DNA of 64,000 nucleotides from Pseudocercospora fijiensis CIRAD86 (GCF_000340215.1 NW_006921552.1:344487-408486); one strand, 5' to 3'. Positions 49,860 to 61,382 are shown, numbered from the stretch's first letter. Translations and numbers: made by a program. The notes: generated by a model from the letters alone, not told the origin.

Positions 49860-51966
49860 ATATAACCTAATTCTAGTATATCGAGGACCTTAGGATTTGT
49901 CCTCTAGCTCTCGCTATAGGTAGTCTCAATATACGTACTACTCGAAATATACGCCTCGAGGTCCTAACTAGCTTAGTCCTTAGATCTATATACTTCTCGA
50001 CGCTTAGTATCGCGCGTAGCGCGAGATAGCCTAGTCTTACGAAGCGTCTAGTACTAGCCTTTACCTCCGCGCTCTACGAGCTATAGTAACCGACCTTTAT
50101 CGCGGGTACTAGCGCGTCGCTAAGAAGCAAGATAAGTATAAAGACGATACCCCCTAGGGTAGCGTATACTAGGATACTCTAATCTTCTTATCTTATAGCG
50201 GATCTTTAACGAGCTTAAGCCTAACGAAGTAGTATCCTAATGTCTATAAGAGTAAGAGGCGGCTTATTAAAGACGAGCTAAGGCTCTTAACTAAAAGGAG
50301 AAGAACTAACTCGCTACCTAGCGCGCTATTAACGCCTAGTAAGCGAAATTGCGCGCCGTCGAAGCCTAGAAGAAGCGAGTAGAGGAGCGACGTACTACTC
50401 GTAAGATACGAGAGGAAAAGAAAGAAAAGGAGAAGCGAGAAGAATAGCGTAAGCTCGAAGTAAGCGAGATCTTTCTACTTCTATACCGTCGTTTCTCGCT
50501 AACCTCTACCTAGAAGCTATACTAGGTCGGCGCCGTCCTAGCGCGGCCTCTACGTTCTCGACTTCTCTATTATAGCGAAGTCGGTTAGCTCCTAAACTAC
50601 GTAAACAAGTCCGTCGTTAAGCTTTAGGCCGGCAATTATAGTCTTAGCTAGGGTCGAAACAGCTAGGCTACCTAGTAGACTATCCTCGAGTCTCTATATA
50701 GCCTAGAGGCTTATTTTGCCCTATACTAGATAAAGCGCGAGTACGATATCGAGGCTAGAAAGCCTCTTATAGAAGGGTATATAGATACCTCGCGTACTAT
50801 AGCGGCGCTAAATAATATCGGCGTCTAAGCCCTAAGCAACCTAGCGCCTTCGATAAGCGAGGTTATTAGGCTCGAGGAGTACCTATATATCCTATATAAG
50901 AAAGCGCGGTCGCTCGTAGGATCTAGCGCTTTCGGCGAGTAGTAGGAATCTACTACCGCTACCCTACGAAACGATATATTACGTAAGCAGGTTATCGCTA
51001 GATTAAATATAATATATCCTAACCTCCCGCTAGTAGCTTAGTATACTATAGGTCCGGCGCTCGTATCTACTACTCTCTACTAGGCTATTAACTACAAACC
51101 GGACGATAGTAACGCCTTCGGTATTCTATACTAAAATAGACTTACGATATACTAGACCCGCCTAGACCGTCGCGTACGTCTTGCCCGCGCGCTCGCGCGT
51201 TAGCCTCGCTCCGGCCTTCGCGGCCTCTTTACGCTACTAATATAGGTACTATAGAAGGAGGCGTAAGTATAGTTTCTTAGTAGAGTACGGTTGTTTATAC
51301 CTACTAACCGTAAACTAGGGCTATATAGATCTATACTAACCTCCTTTAATTTCTCCTTACGACTATTACTAACTAGAGTCCTCTACTCGTACTCGTAGTA
51401 AAGGCGCTCGATAATAACGTTTAGGCACCGATATTTAGTAGTAAGGCTACTAGCTGCCTCTTTATCGACGACCTAGCGCCTACGAGCGTAGAGGACCTAA
51501 TCTCTAAGATTAAGGCTAGTAAGCGCGATACTAATATATTCCGGCTCTAGTCTACCTCTACTAACGATAGTAATATAGGTCTTACTACTAGCCTTAAGAA
51601 CCTACTCGACCCTCCTACCGATTAGGAAGTAGATAGCGGTAATAAAAGAGATAAGGTAGGGGTAGAACTAGCTTAGTCGGAGTACTAAAATGCTTAGTCG
51701 CAATACTAGCCTAATAAGCTAATCGAACTTATAGGTAACGAGGGTAACGGCTAGCTAGAGGAAGGAGATACGATAGGATTAGGATCGGATAACTAGGCCG
51801 ATACCTAGTTAGAGGATAGCGATATAGTAAGAGTAGAGAACGACGCGCTACTCGACGATAGAAGCGAGTAATAGCGTACTAGTAATAGCTAGCAAGTAAT
51901 ATATATTAAGCGGAGGCGAGAGTACCCGCCGCTCTAGCGGTAGGCGCGGCGGAGTTATAAGCCGTA
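49860..51966 (+). pseudogene. Unrecognised protein relic with a charged coiled-coil region
   Basis: After unclear sequence at 49,860-50,200 one frame runs to about 51,300: KPNEVVS (about 50,210), a long Lys/Arg/Glu helix (KKRVEERRTTRKIREEKKEK, about 50,370-50,430) likely to form a coiled coil, then a helical domain of about 280 codons (50,470-51,290). An acidic Glu/Asp/Asn-rich C-terminal piece follows at about 51,600-51,870, ending in a basic RRREYPPL segment near 51,920. I recognise no domain. The charged helix resembles linkers in some fungal transposases, but no DDE block was seen. Confidence 0.45.
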
Positions 51967-52002
51967 AGGGTCTGTTAGACCTTAGACGTAGTAATTGCTA
52001 TG

Positions 52003-52145
52003 TTTAGGTATATTATTATAGCAAAATAAAGGTTATAAGGTATAGCTTCTACGGCCTTCGTAGGCGTCTTAAAATTCTAGTTTATATAGTATACGGGCGC
52101 ATCTTTAACTAAACTATACCTTCTATAACTAAATATTACCTAAAA
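52003..52145. mobile_element. Small foldback element (143 bp)
   Basis: The ends TTTAGGTATATTATTATA and, inverted, TTTTAGGTAATATTTAGT continue into inner arms aaggtatag/ctatacctt, so the whole unit can fold into one imperfect hairpin. No coding frame. It lies just after the unknown coiled-coil gene. Confidence 0.65.
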
Positions 52146-52803
52146 CTAGACTAAATTACGCTATTTCGATAAACAGGCATACGATAATATAGATAGGCTT
52201 ATTTAATCAATTCTTACTAAATAAACAGGCTTGTTTAGCTAAGCGATATAGATTTGATTAACTACTAACGGGCGTTAACGGAGTCTATATACCTAATAGT
52301 TAGAGGCCCCTACGTTTCTAATACGTATCTAACCTACTCCTAAACGCAATCCGACTACTACGTAGTTAGATATAATAATAGCATACGGTATATAGAGTAT
52401 GCAAAGGCCTCTAGACGTATACTATATAAGGCTAACTGTAGTTTAGAGATATAGAGTCCTAATAATATAGAGTAGAAGTTGTTCTTAGTTAGAGGCGGAT
52501 AGAAACGCATGCCTCTACTTCTTATTAGTCGCCTCGCTACCGCCGTCCTAGAGGCAATATAAACACCTAGATAGTAGCTCGAGCGTACCGTTATCGATAG
52601 CTACGAGCAATAGTTATTAACTTACCTTTATTGTTATTAATATCTTATATCTAGCCTATATCGTCGCTTCTTCCGCCGTACAGACTTATAAACTATAGTA
52701 ATTTTATATATAGCGACCCTATTCCCGTTAATCTAGATAGGAATAGGCTTCTAGATATAACTATATCGAAGGGTAATATATAGAAGCTATTAGGTAGGGG
52801 CCC
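52146..52803. other. No recognisable gene
   Basis: Less RIP-mutated than its neighbours (more CA/TG, for example aaacaggcttgtttag near 52,224), but no coherent protein frame. Confidence 0.5.
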
Positions 52804-53381
52804 TATAGCTATTATATATTATATATTTAATATTTACTAGCTGTACTTGTGTTTAGTCCCGAGTTTGAGTAAATATCTATATTTAATCTATATCTAGTAC
52901 TATATATAGTTAAGTCTATAGCAAAGGCTAAGCCTGTATCCTTGTCTGTCCTAGAGCTAGAAGGGTACTTCTAGAATTAGACCTCCCGAATTCGGGGCAC
53001 AAATAAGGCTATAGGAGGGGATGCAGTAGGATCTCTTATAACTAGAATGTGCTTTTAAAAAGGCGCGGACATCCTTTCTTCTTCCTAGGGCTAGCTAGAG
53101 GGTCTATATATACTCTCTTTAAGGATTAGCTATATATACTACCCTAGCTGTCTTCGATATCTAAGTCCTTCTAGGTAAGCCTTTATTAGAAATAGCTAAA
53201 AGGGCATTGTAGAATAGATAAGAGGTAGCCTATACCCTATAGTAAGGTAAGCATTTCCTCGGGTACGGTATAGCGAGTAAATATACTAAATATTCGAATA
53301 TTTACTAACCTTACATTTAGAGTTATATTTAATACTAAAGATAAATCTAAATTGAATTAGATTCAATATTTAATATCTATA
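52804..53381. mobile_element. 578-bp deleted derivative of the Tc1-type element
   Basis: The left 180 bp match the left end at 44,002 and the right 75 bp match the right end at 47,682. The inner remainder has no transposase, so this is a non-autonomous copy. It has the same TATAG ends as the full element. Confidence 0.75.
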
Positions 53382-55060
53382 AGCAGGGCTCTTACGGACA
53401 AACCAATTACATAAACTACTAGTCTTTAGCGTATTTTAATCCTCCTACTATACTAATAGTATACCTTACGTATATACTTCTAGTATATACTATTCATCTT
53501 AGACCGATAGTTCTATAGCTAGCCGAATGCGGTTTTAATATTAGTATTACGCTACGCCTTAAACTCTGTATATATAGATTAGATATATAGAAGCCTAGTA
53601 ACTATCTTAGCTACTATATTAGTAAATGTTAGTTTATAGTTAGTAGTAATAGTAACGCTAGCGCTATAAAGACTAGGTTTCTAAGTTAAAAGGCGGCACT
53701 AGCGTTTATAGGCTAACTAGCGGAGTTTTAATTAGATTAGAAGATATATAAGTTCCTATAGATCTTAATATTCTTACTAAGCCTATAGAAACAACTAGTT
53801 ATAGAGATTGCTTTGCTTAAGATTAGTACGTAGGCTATATAGTATAGCCGCTCTTTTAAGGTAGTTAGAGTAGAGGATATAGCTAATACGTAATCGTAGA
53901 AAGATTAAAACCAGTAAGTAGAGATTAAGATTTAATTAATAGAGCTATTGTTTATTTAGTATAGAGAGAGTAAGCTCTAGCCCTTAAATAGCAAATACGA
54001 TATTATTATATTTATAATACCTAGAAACAGCTTTAAGTTTAATTGTTAGCTTTAAACTTTCTATACCGCGCTTCCTAATAACGCCTTCGGAGGAAGTGCT
54101 ATAGAGCCTCGCGGTAATAGATTCTAGTATCTTTACGCTTTTTTAAAGTGCTTTCCTCGATAGTATACTTAGCTACGTAAGAAGCTTAGAACACCCTAGC
54201 TAGCTATAGACATTATTATCTACTATCGTCTCTATAGTACTCGCTAGATTCCTAAGTTCGTTAGCGTTAGTTTAATAATAGAGCGCCTTACGTTAGCGGA
54301 GATAGATAATTATTACTATAGTCTCTAGAATAAATATATAGCGCTATTAATACACTACTACATTGTCTCTAGTAGCTCCGTTAGGACCGTTACTTCTTAG
54401 AGATTTAAAATCGAGATCTACTTTATTAATAATACTAGAGTTATTATACTAGTAACTAAAGTTAGAACTCTAGAAAGTAAGCGTAAGAATAATATACTAA
54501 ACTCCTGTCGTCCTTATAGTAGCTATTATATAATAGAATATAGCATTAGGTATAAATCTTATCCTTTCGCCCCCTATTTAATTTTCTAACTACTTAGTAG
54601 TGTCTTTGTCTAGATCTAGGTAGAGCTTATCGATTTCCATCTAATCTCTTACTTAGAAATTTTAGCGCCTTTCTAGCAAACTAGGGTCTAATATTAAGTA
54701 CTAAAATAACTCTTCCGCTAGCATAGTATATAAAGCAACTGCAAAGCAGCCCTATATTGCGTTGTACTAGTTATACGCTATAATATACCCAAATTCTAGT
54801 ATATTCCTTATAACTCTTTATTCTTTAGGAGATTCTAAGAATAGAGTAGGAAGTAACGCTCTATTATATACTAAGGTAGAGGCTACTATTAAAGGATCCT
54901 ATAACTTATAGAAGATAGTAAGAGGTATAGAGGCTACTATAAGTCTAGGTACCTAGTTGAATTTCTAGTAGGTAGAGCATAAGGATATCTAGAAGAAGTA
55001 TTAGGTAGAGTTATAAAAGCAGACGTATAATATAGGCTTAAAACTATAGATAATACCTAC
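53382..55060 (+). pseudogene. Unrecognised protein relic (AT-rich)
   Basis: A + strand frame readable from about 53,640 to 54,620, and less clearly to 55,050, is interrupted by TAG/TAA. It includes KAALAFIG (about 53,690) and KQLVIEIALLK (about 53,790) and reads as a soluble helical protein. I recognise no domain. The composition becomes AT-rich and CpG-poor here. Confidence 0.35.
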
Positions 55061-55869
55061 AAATGTTAGTTTTAAAAAAGTTCTTAAACATTCTATATTT
55101 TTATCCCTTTCTTCCTTTTATAAAACTCTAAACTAATATAACTTTAATAAGAATTTGTATCTTTTGTTAGCTCCTGCTATAGAAGCTATAATTGTCTAAT
55201 AAGTTCCTAGAACTATAGCCCTAGGGTTGGCATAGTTAGGCTATTAGCTACTATCTCTTTTATTAGAGTATATTATACTATAGTCTTCCTTTGCTACTAT
55301 AGACATCTAACCTTATTGAAGCTAACACTAACATATTTTATTTTCTTATAGGGGTAGGTATCTGTAATAAGGATTAAAGCTACTTAGTTATTATCTATAA
55401 GCTAAACAGGTCCGGGTTTAGTTGCTGAATTAGAGTTTCCTTCTATTATTAGTTAAAATAAGCACTCTCCTAAGCCCTAAGTATAGTCTATCTCCCCTAG
55501 GAGTACTACTAGGAACTAAGAATGCTTTGTATATATATTTATTACTATATACTTAGCTTCTATAGTTAATATAGCTACTAACTTTTGCTTTTTGCTTGTC
55601 TAGGAGACTAGTAATCTCTAGAGAAAGCAAATGCCTTTAAGGATTGAAACTCTACCTACCTAGCCTATTATATAGATAGATAGATAGATATTTCATTTGC
55701 CTATTGTAGTGCCTTTCGGCCTATACAGGTCTGTTTCTATATATTGTTTTAGGTAGGAAACTAACTTAGTTAGTAAAAACCTCCCTCCTATCCTATTTAT
55801 AAGTATTAATCTTCCTCGTTTCCTTATTTTCCTTCCTCTAGGGTATACTAGTGTTATAGTTGTTACCCT
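55061..55869. other. No recognisable gene; AT-rich
   Basis: CpG-poor sequence with short homopolymers and a gataga microsatellite at about 55,675-55,690. It may hold the 3' untranslated part of the minus-strand LINE. Confidence 0.5.
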
Positions 55870-56930
55870 CTAACTACCTTGCCTGCTGCCCTACCCTTCT
55901 TTCCCCCTCTTCTTCCCTCCTTCTTATCTACTCCTTAGTTTCCCTTGCTAGTACGAATTGTTATACAAATCCCTATTTAATAATCTACTTTACTATCCTC
56001 TTTAGGTCTTCTTTGCTCTAGATTAGCTTGTCGTATTCCCTTTCTATTACTTTTAGTCTCTAATTACTTCTGCCTTCTAACTATTAAGGGCAGACTAGTA
56101 GTATATACTTAGGGTTCTAAGATTAGTAGCTATATTAGCAAGCTCTGCTTTCAATTCCTAGGACGTTTCTTCTAAATAGGTAAGATCTAAGTCTAATATG
56201 TTTAGATCTGATTTAGATAGCTAGGCTTGCCTCGGCCCTATTTAGGTCCTTATAGAGCTAGTAGTTGTATTAACTAAATTTAATTAGTGCCTTTAGGGTT
56301 CCTAGTCTAACTTGTGTTTTGTTCTATTCCTACTCCTATAGGTATCTAGCAATTGATTCTACTAGGCTTTGTTTCTCTCCCTTTAGCTTGTCTTCCTTTA
56401 GCCTTATATTTAGTCCCTAAAGCTCTTTCTCTAGCATTTCTCTTGTGAAGACTCTATATTGCTCTAGGTCTTTAACTTTCTAGGGAGTTATTTATAGTCT
56501 ATCTCGCCTCCTAGTCCTAGTACACTAGGCTTTTATCTTGTCTAGTGCCTTTTAGATAGTCTGTTAGGCTAGGTATTCTATTGTCTTTGCTGTATATTAG
56601 TGTCTTAGTCCCTTGAAGTATTGTTTAACTAGTAGGATCCCTAATTCTATTTCTACTACCCTTGTTAGTATAGTTTTGTATGCTCCTAGGATTTTCTTTA
56701 GGCTTTAGGTTTAGGACCTGCTAACTAGTTGCTTAATCCTCTTTAGTGTTTTCTCCTAGGCTGTCTATATCTGTGCTCTATATAGCATTGCTAGCTTAAC
56801 AATTACTTTATATATAACTTTAGCTTTCTCGAATGTAGCCCCCTATATAGAGGCTGTAAGCCTATTAATAGATTGTATATTAGCATCTGCCCTTTGCTTT
56901 GCCTTCTTTACTTGTAGTCCCTAATTTAGT
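55870..56930 (-). pseudogene. Tad-like LINE, 3' part of ORF2 only
   Basis: The region downstream of the reverse-transcriptase active site of a non-LTR retrotransposon. The minus strand shows a thumb-like block KAKxRADANIxSINRLTAS (about 56,890), VIVKLAMLYRAQI (about 56,790), KKILGAYKTILTR (about 56,690), RSKHIRLRSYLFRRN (about 56,170), a Cys/His remnant followed by NPKYILLVCP (about 56,105) and a C-terminal RIVKxIIKxGFVxQFVLA (about 55,980), all in the order of the fungal Tad1 group. The 5' part (endonuclease and catalytic RT) is absent; copia sequence abuts it at about 56,930. Stops are TAG/TAA. Confidence 0.8.
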
Positions 56931-58850
56931 TTTAGTAGCCTATTATATAGTTAGAGTCTAAGTATTCTATTAGCTTTCCTCTATCCCTCCTAAATATTAA
57001 ACCTAGGCTTAGGAATAATCTTATATATCTAGCTACTTTCCTAAGTGCCTTTAAATGTCTCTCTAATAGATCTAATAAATATAGGTAAAGTCTTCTAAGG
57101 GCAAAAGCAATATTAGGTATTGTTATAGCTACTAGCTATATATAGATACTATTTCAGCCTTAGTGCCTAGTCTTATTATGCCTTTCTTTATCTAAGGTAT
57201 CCTTAGGCCCTTCTTGTTGTCTAGTAGTAACAAGGTTGAATAGACTATTTCTTTACTTATTCTTAAATTCGTAAGGTTTTAGTAGATATAGTATGCTTAG
57301 TATAGCTTTGTAGTACTATAAGATCTGTCTCTAGTAGGCTTTGTTCTAAGAACCTTAGGTAGCTTACCTAGGTCTTTTGTCTTAAGGACATTACTTAATT
57401 CTTCTTAAACTAAAGGACATCCTATAGCCTTAGTACTATAATAGGTATGTTCTCTATACAAGCTAGAACTACTAGATTCTGTCCTTTATAGACAAGCAAA
57501 CATAGGTCTACCTCCGATAAATAGAAACCTATTTCCTCTAGCTTTAAGATATATAGTCTACTCTAGACTTTTACTTCTTGTTCTAAGCTATATAAGCTAT
57601 TTAGGCATTTAGGGCTATACCTTTAGGAATTTCTACTTATATTATGGGAACTATAAAGATATCTTCTTATCGGGTACTCCTAGTAAATACATCGTTAATA
57701 TATGCTTAGTATAGTCCTAAATTATTATTATATATAGTAGCTATAATTACTCTAAGTGTATTATATCTAGCCCTTAGAGTAAATATCTCTTAGAAGTTAA
57801 TCCTAAATTTCTAAGAGAATCCTACTATAGATAGTCTTACTTTAAACATATTAATTAATCTACTAATTAGTCTCTTTATACCCTATACCTACTCTAATAT
57901 AACTAGATTCGGCGCTCTTAGTAGAACTATCTATTTCTAGGTATAGTTACTTTCGATTATTATTAGTTCTTTCCTAATTGCTTCTTCCTATATATAACCC
58001 TATTTTAGATCTTATATCGCCTTTTAATAGATCTTCGGGGTTAGGGTTTCCTATTAATATATAATTCCTAGTATAATAGCAGGGAATACAACCTTGCTAG
58101 TATATATTAGAAGCTTATCTACCTAACCTATACCTAGATCTAAGTCTTTTATTGCATAGATAATAGCCCTATAGTACTTTAGTTCTAGCCTTCTAGGAAT
58201 TTGCTATCTTCTAATCCTTCTAGTCTCTTCTATAAAGTTAGTCTTATAACTATAATATATATTCCGTCCTTTCTTAACTCTTTATTAGATGCTAATCTCC
58301 TTCTCTTTAAATTCTCCTTATAAGTATAAGTCTCCTAGCTATCCTACTAAGGTTTCGCCTAGCCCTAGTTTAGAGCCTACTATTTATTTATTTTTTGTTT
58401 TGTTCTAGATGCTTTTTAATAATACCCCTAGGGTATTGTTAGTAACTAACCGATATTTACTTATACCCTTTAGTAGTATAGCTAGTTAGATATGTAATAG
58501 CTTAGGGTTTTAGAACTAGTTTCTTATTTCTTACTAGCCTACTAACTAGGTTTCTCGCTAGAGCTTAGCTTAGCTAGTTAAGTCTAGGATATTTATCCTC
58601 TATATTCTTCACTTTCCTATTTATAAACTAGATAGTAGTATTATAAGCTCTTATAGCCTTTATATTAGGCCTATCTAATAGCTATATTATATATATATTA
58701 GGTATTTATCTAAGCAATATAGCGTCCTTGCCTCTATTTATTATCTTATTTAATCTAATTCTAATAGACTAAGATTTAGGATCTATATATATAACTACTC
58801 TATATCCCGAAACCTTAAAGTGCAATATAGAGGGTCTTAGGGTTTACCTA
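56931..58850 (-). pseudogene. Ty1/Copia pol fragment (RVT_2 reverse transcriptase)
   Basis: The minus strand, read from about 58,400 to 56,940, contains EEAIRKELIIIESNYT (about 57,985), GFSxKFRINFxEIFT (about 57,810), LRARYNTLRVIIA (about 57,770) and, near the right-to-left end, LKALRKVARYIRLFLSLGL (about 57,030) with EYLDSNYIIGY (about 56,960), the order of copia reverse transcriptase through the start of RNase H. The part at 58,450-58,850 is in frame but unidentified. One dyad of the CCCC-GGGG family (58,415-58,446) is read through in frame. No LTRs were found, and it is truncated where the LINE begins. Confidence 0.85.
58415..58446. repeat. CCCC-GGGG dyad, copy 6 (in the copia relic)
   Basis: Core taatacccctagggtattgt. 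It is outside the Gypsy element and lies in the frame of the copia pol relic. Confidence 0.65.
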
Positions 58851-58884
58851 AACTAAAAACGCCTCCTAACGAGTAGATTTAAAA

Positions 58885-59335
58885 CATAAGACCTAACGAT
58901 ATACCCGATTTTTATAGCTTAGTATAGAAAGAGATCGCCGCTACGCGCGAGTAACTAGATTATACCTATACTACCGACCTAGAACTACTCGCTAACCTAC
59001 TTTAAGCTTATAAAGACGCTACTTACTTCCTCTCCGTCTCTCGTACTAGCCTTAGTACTACTCTTAACGACGCGAATACCTCTATCGTAGAAAAAGAAGA
59101 TAAGATAGGCCGCCTTTAGTCGTAGCTCGCCTTTACTCGCTTAGGCGCCGCGATACCTACCTCGTACCTATTTACGCCTACTACTAATAAGAGTAAGAAA
59201 CTTAGCGATCTAGAACGCTTTACTAGTAAGCGTAAAGTATACGAAGACTATAAGATATAGGTTAAAATCCGCTTCTTTACTAACGCCGACTAAACTTAGA
59301 TAAGCGTAAGTAAGTATATAAGACCTACTAAAAAT
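58885..59335 (+). pseudogene. Retrotransposon gag fragment
   Basis: A + strand frame of about 150 codons with a charged helical N-terminus, then KLSDLERFTSKRKVYEDYKI (about 59,195-59,255) and RFFTNAD, the pattern of the start of the gag domain in fungal LTR elements (xPxPFxGxxxxxxxFxxxLxxxL). It stops abruptly about 75 bp before a TTAGGG run. Which element it came from is not visible; it is on the opposite strand to the copia relic. Confidence 0.6.
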
Positions 59336-59417
59336 ACTACGCTGCCTTTTAATATAAGATTAGGTACGTAGAGTACCCCCGGACGTCGCTAAGTAGCTTA
59401 GGGTACTATAGGGCACT

Positions 59418-59435
59418 TTAGGGTTAGGGTTAGGC
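59418..59435 (+). repeat. Short telomere-like run (about 2.7 x TTAGGG)
   Basis: The bases tttagggttagggttagg match the common fungal telomere repeat. Only 18 bp, so chance cannot be excluded, though it directly precedes a tandem-repeat block. Confidence 0.6.
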
Positions 59436-59462
59436 GTATAGCGGGCGTATAGTAGGGCGCCG

Positions 59463-60154
59463 GCGTCGGGCTAATTAGCTATAACTAGCGATACGGCAAG
59501 GGCCGCGGGCTAATTAGCTATAACTAGCGATAGGAACGCTCGCCCTCGCGCGCGACGTCGACGAGCTCTATTTACTATTTATCGCCTCCCTTATAGAACT
59601 ATTCTCTATTTATTCGATATTATAATATCGAAGGTATAAAAGAATATATTCTCGCGCCTGCTCGTAGGCCGCCTACGTGTATTACGAGCTAAATAAGAAG
59701 GCGGTCGTATTCTAAGTCGTATCTCGAATGCGCCCGCGTCGGGCTAATTAGCTATAACTAGCGATATAGTAAGGGCCGCGGGCTAATTAGCTATAACTAG
59801 CGATAGGAACGCTCGCCCTCGCGCGCGACGTCGACGAGCCCTATTTACTATTTATCGCCTCTCTTATAGAACTATTCTCTATTTATTCGATATTATAATA
59901 TCGAAGGTATAAAAGAATATATTCTCGCGCCTACTCGTAGGCCGCCTACGTATATTACGAGCTAAATAAGAAGGCGGTCGCATTCTTAGTCGTATCTCGA
60001 CTGCGCCCGCGTTAGGCTAATTAGCTATAACTAGCGATACGGTAAGGGCCGCGGGCTAATTAGCTATAACTAGCGATAGGAACGCTCGCCCTCGCGCGCG
60101 ATATCGACGAGCTCTATTTACTATTTATCGCCTCCCTTATAGAACTATTCTCTT
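59463..60154 (+). repeat. 273-bp tandem repeat, 2.5 copies
   Basis: Unit starts at 59,463, 59,736 and 60,009 (exact 273-bp period); the third unit stops at about 60,154 where the helicase relic begins. Each unit contains gctaattagctataactagc twice. A fragment of the same unit recurs at 61,518-61,585. The three copies differ mainly by transitions. Confidence 0.92.
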
Positions 60155-61382
60155 AGAGTACTCTCTATAAGCTATACTGCGAAGATGCCCTCCGCGGCCT
60201 TCGCGAAGTAGTCTTAATAACTCGCTATACTCTATATGCCGCTAAGGACGCATTTAATAGCAAAGTCGGTATCTATACTAAGGTTAGTCTTGCCTTTATC
60301 CCTTTAACGCGCCGCCCGTTATATGCTAACCTAAGTAGGTTTATATCTACGGCGCGACTTTGTCTATACGTAGCTTCGCCGTCCGCGTTACTTTTAGTCT
60401 CCTCCGTACTAGTAAGAAAGTTCTATAGGAACCGCGAAGATGCCCTCCGCGGCCTTCGCGAAGTAGTCTTAATAACTCGCTATACTCTATATACCGCTAA
60501 GGACGTATTTAATAGCAAAGTTAGTATCTATACTAAGGTTAGTCTCGCCTTTACCTCTTTAACGCGCCGCCCGTTATATACTAACCTAAGTAGGTTTACA
60601 TTTATAGCGCGACTTTGTCTATACGTAGCTTCGCCGTCCGCGTTACTTTTAGTCTCCTCCGTACTAGTAAGAAAGTTCTATAGGAACAGTTAAAGCGCCT
60701 TATCGCCGGCAGCTTAGTCGTTCTTATACTAATAAATAACAAGTTCGTATCTCGCGCTATTGTCGCTACTATTGCCGCTCGACTACTAGAGGGACTTTAG
60801 TAGAATCTACCTAAGCCTAATCTCGCCTTTACCCGTCCCGAGGAGTTAGAGCTAGATCCTACTATAGAATATCTTATAGTAGAGGACTATAGCGGACTTT
60901 TCGAAGCTAATCGGCATACCTTACTTAGCCTTTAGCGTATAATGCGCGAGGGTTTCCCCTTATTAGAGCACCTCGTTAGTATATAGCCTTACATTTCGGC
61001 GCCTAAGTATATTAAAGTATAGCCGAAGCGAGATCTAAGCTCTATCCTAGTTAATAACTCTAACGAGAGCTTCGAGAATATTAATATAGTTAAGCACTAG
61101 CCTTCTAAGCCTAATAGTACTCTAGACGCCTCCTAACTAGAAGCGCTCTATTATATTCTAACGGCGCGTCTTACTATTATTTAAGGCCTACCTAGTACTA
61201 GTAAGACCTATATCTCTATATAAGCTATTAAAGTAATACTCGAGAACTAGAATAAGGGAGATCTACTAATAATTATCGCTTGTTAGACTAACTACGCTAT
61301 CGACTAGTTTTTACGTTATATCGCTATATTCGAGGAAGAATTTATACGTCTCGGTAGTCGTAGTAAGGATAAGGATGTCGTT
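60155..61382 (+). pseudogene. Hrr1/ZNFX1-like superfamily 1 RNA helicase relic
   Basis: Proteins of this family (fission-yeast Hrr1, animal ZNFX1) work in RNA-directed silencing, Hrr1 as part of the RNA-dependent RNA polymerase complex. The frame starts inside repeat 3 and shows EDALRGLREVVL (60,181-60,216) twice because of an 85-codon duplication, then KRLIAGSLVVL-like and FTRPEELELDP segments (about 60,705-60,860), FEANRHTLLSL (about 60,910), LDASxLEALYYILTARLTI (about 61,120-61,180), the Walker A site GLPSTSKTY (about 61,185; from GPPGTGKT), CxTNYAID (about 61,280; the family's QTNHALDQ) and FIRLGSRSKDKDVV (about 61,330). It breaks off at a hairpin array. Stops are TAG/TAA. Confidence 0.85.
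60178..60687 (+). repeat. 255-bp in-frame duplication within the helicase relic
   Basis: Units 60,178-60,432 and 60,433-60,687 share a 255-bp period (85 codons). The copies differ by about ten transitions. Neither copy contains an in-frame stop, unlike the rest of the gene. Confidence 0.9.

Noticed and set aside
50150..50175. Seventh CCCC-GGGG dyad (gataccccctagggtagcgt)
   Set aside because: The core is similar, but the outer arms do not pair, so it is not distinguishable from chance.
49860..51966. RNA-dependent RNA polymerase or Dicer to complete an RNAi set
   Set aside because: I looked for a DxDGD motif and for RNase III or DExH blocks on the plus strand here and found none.
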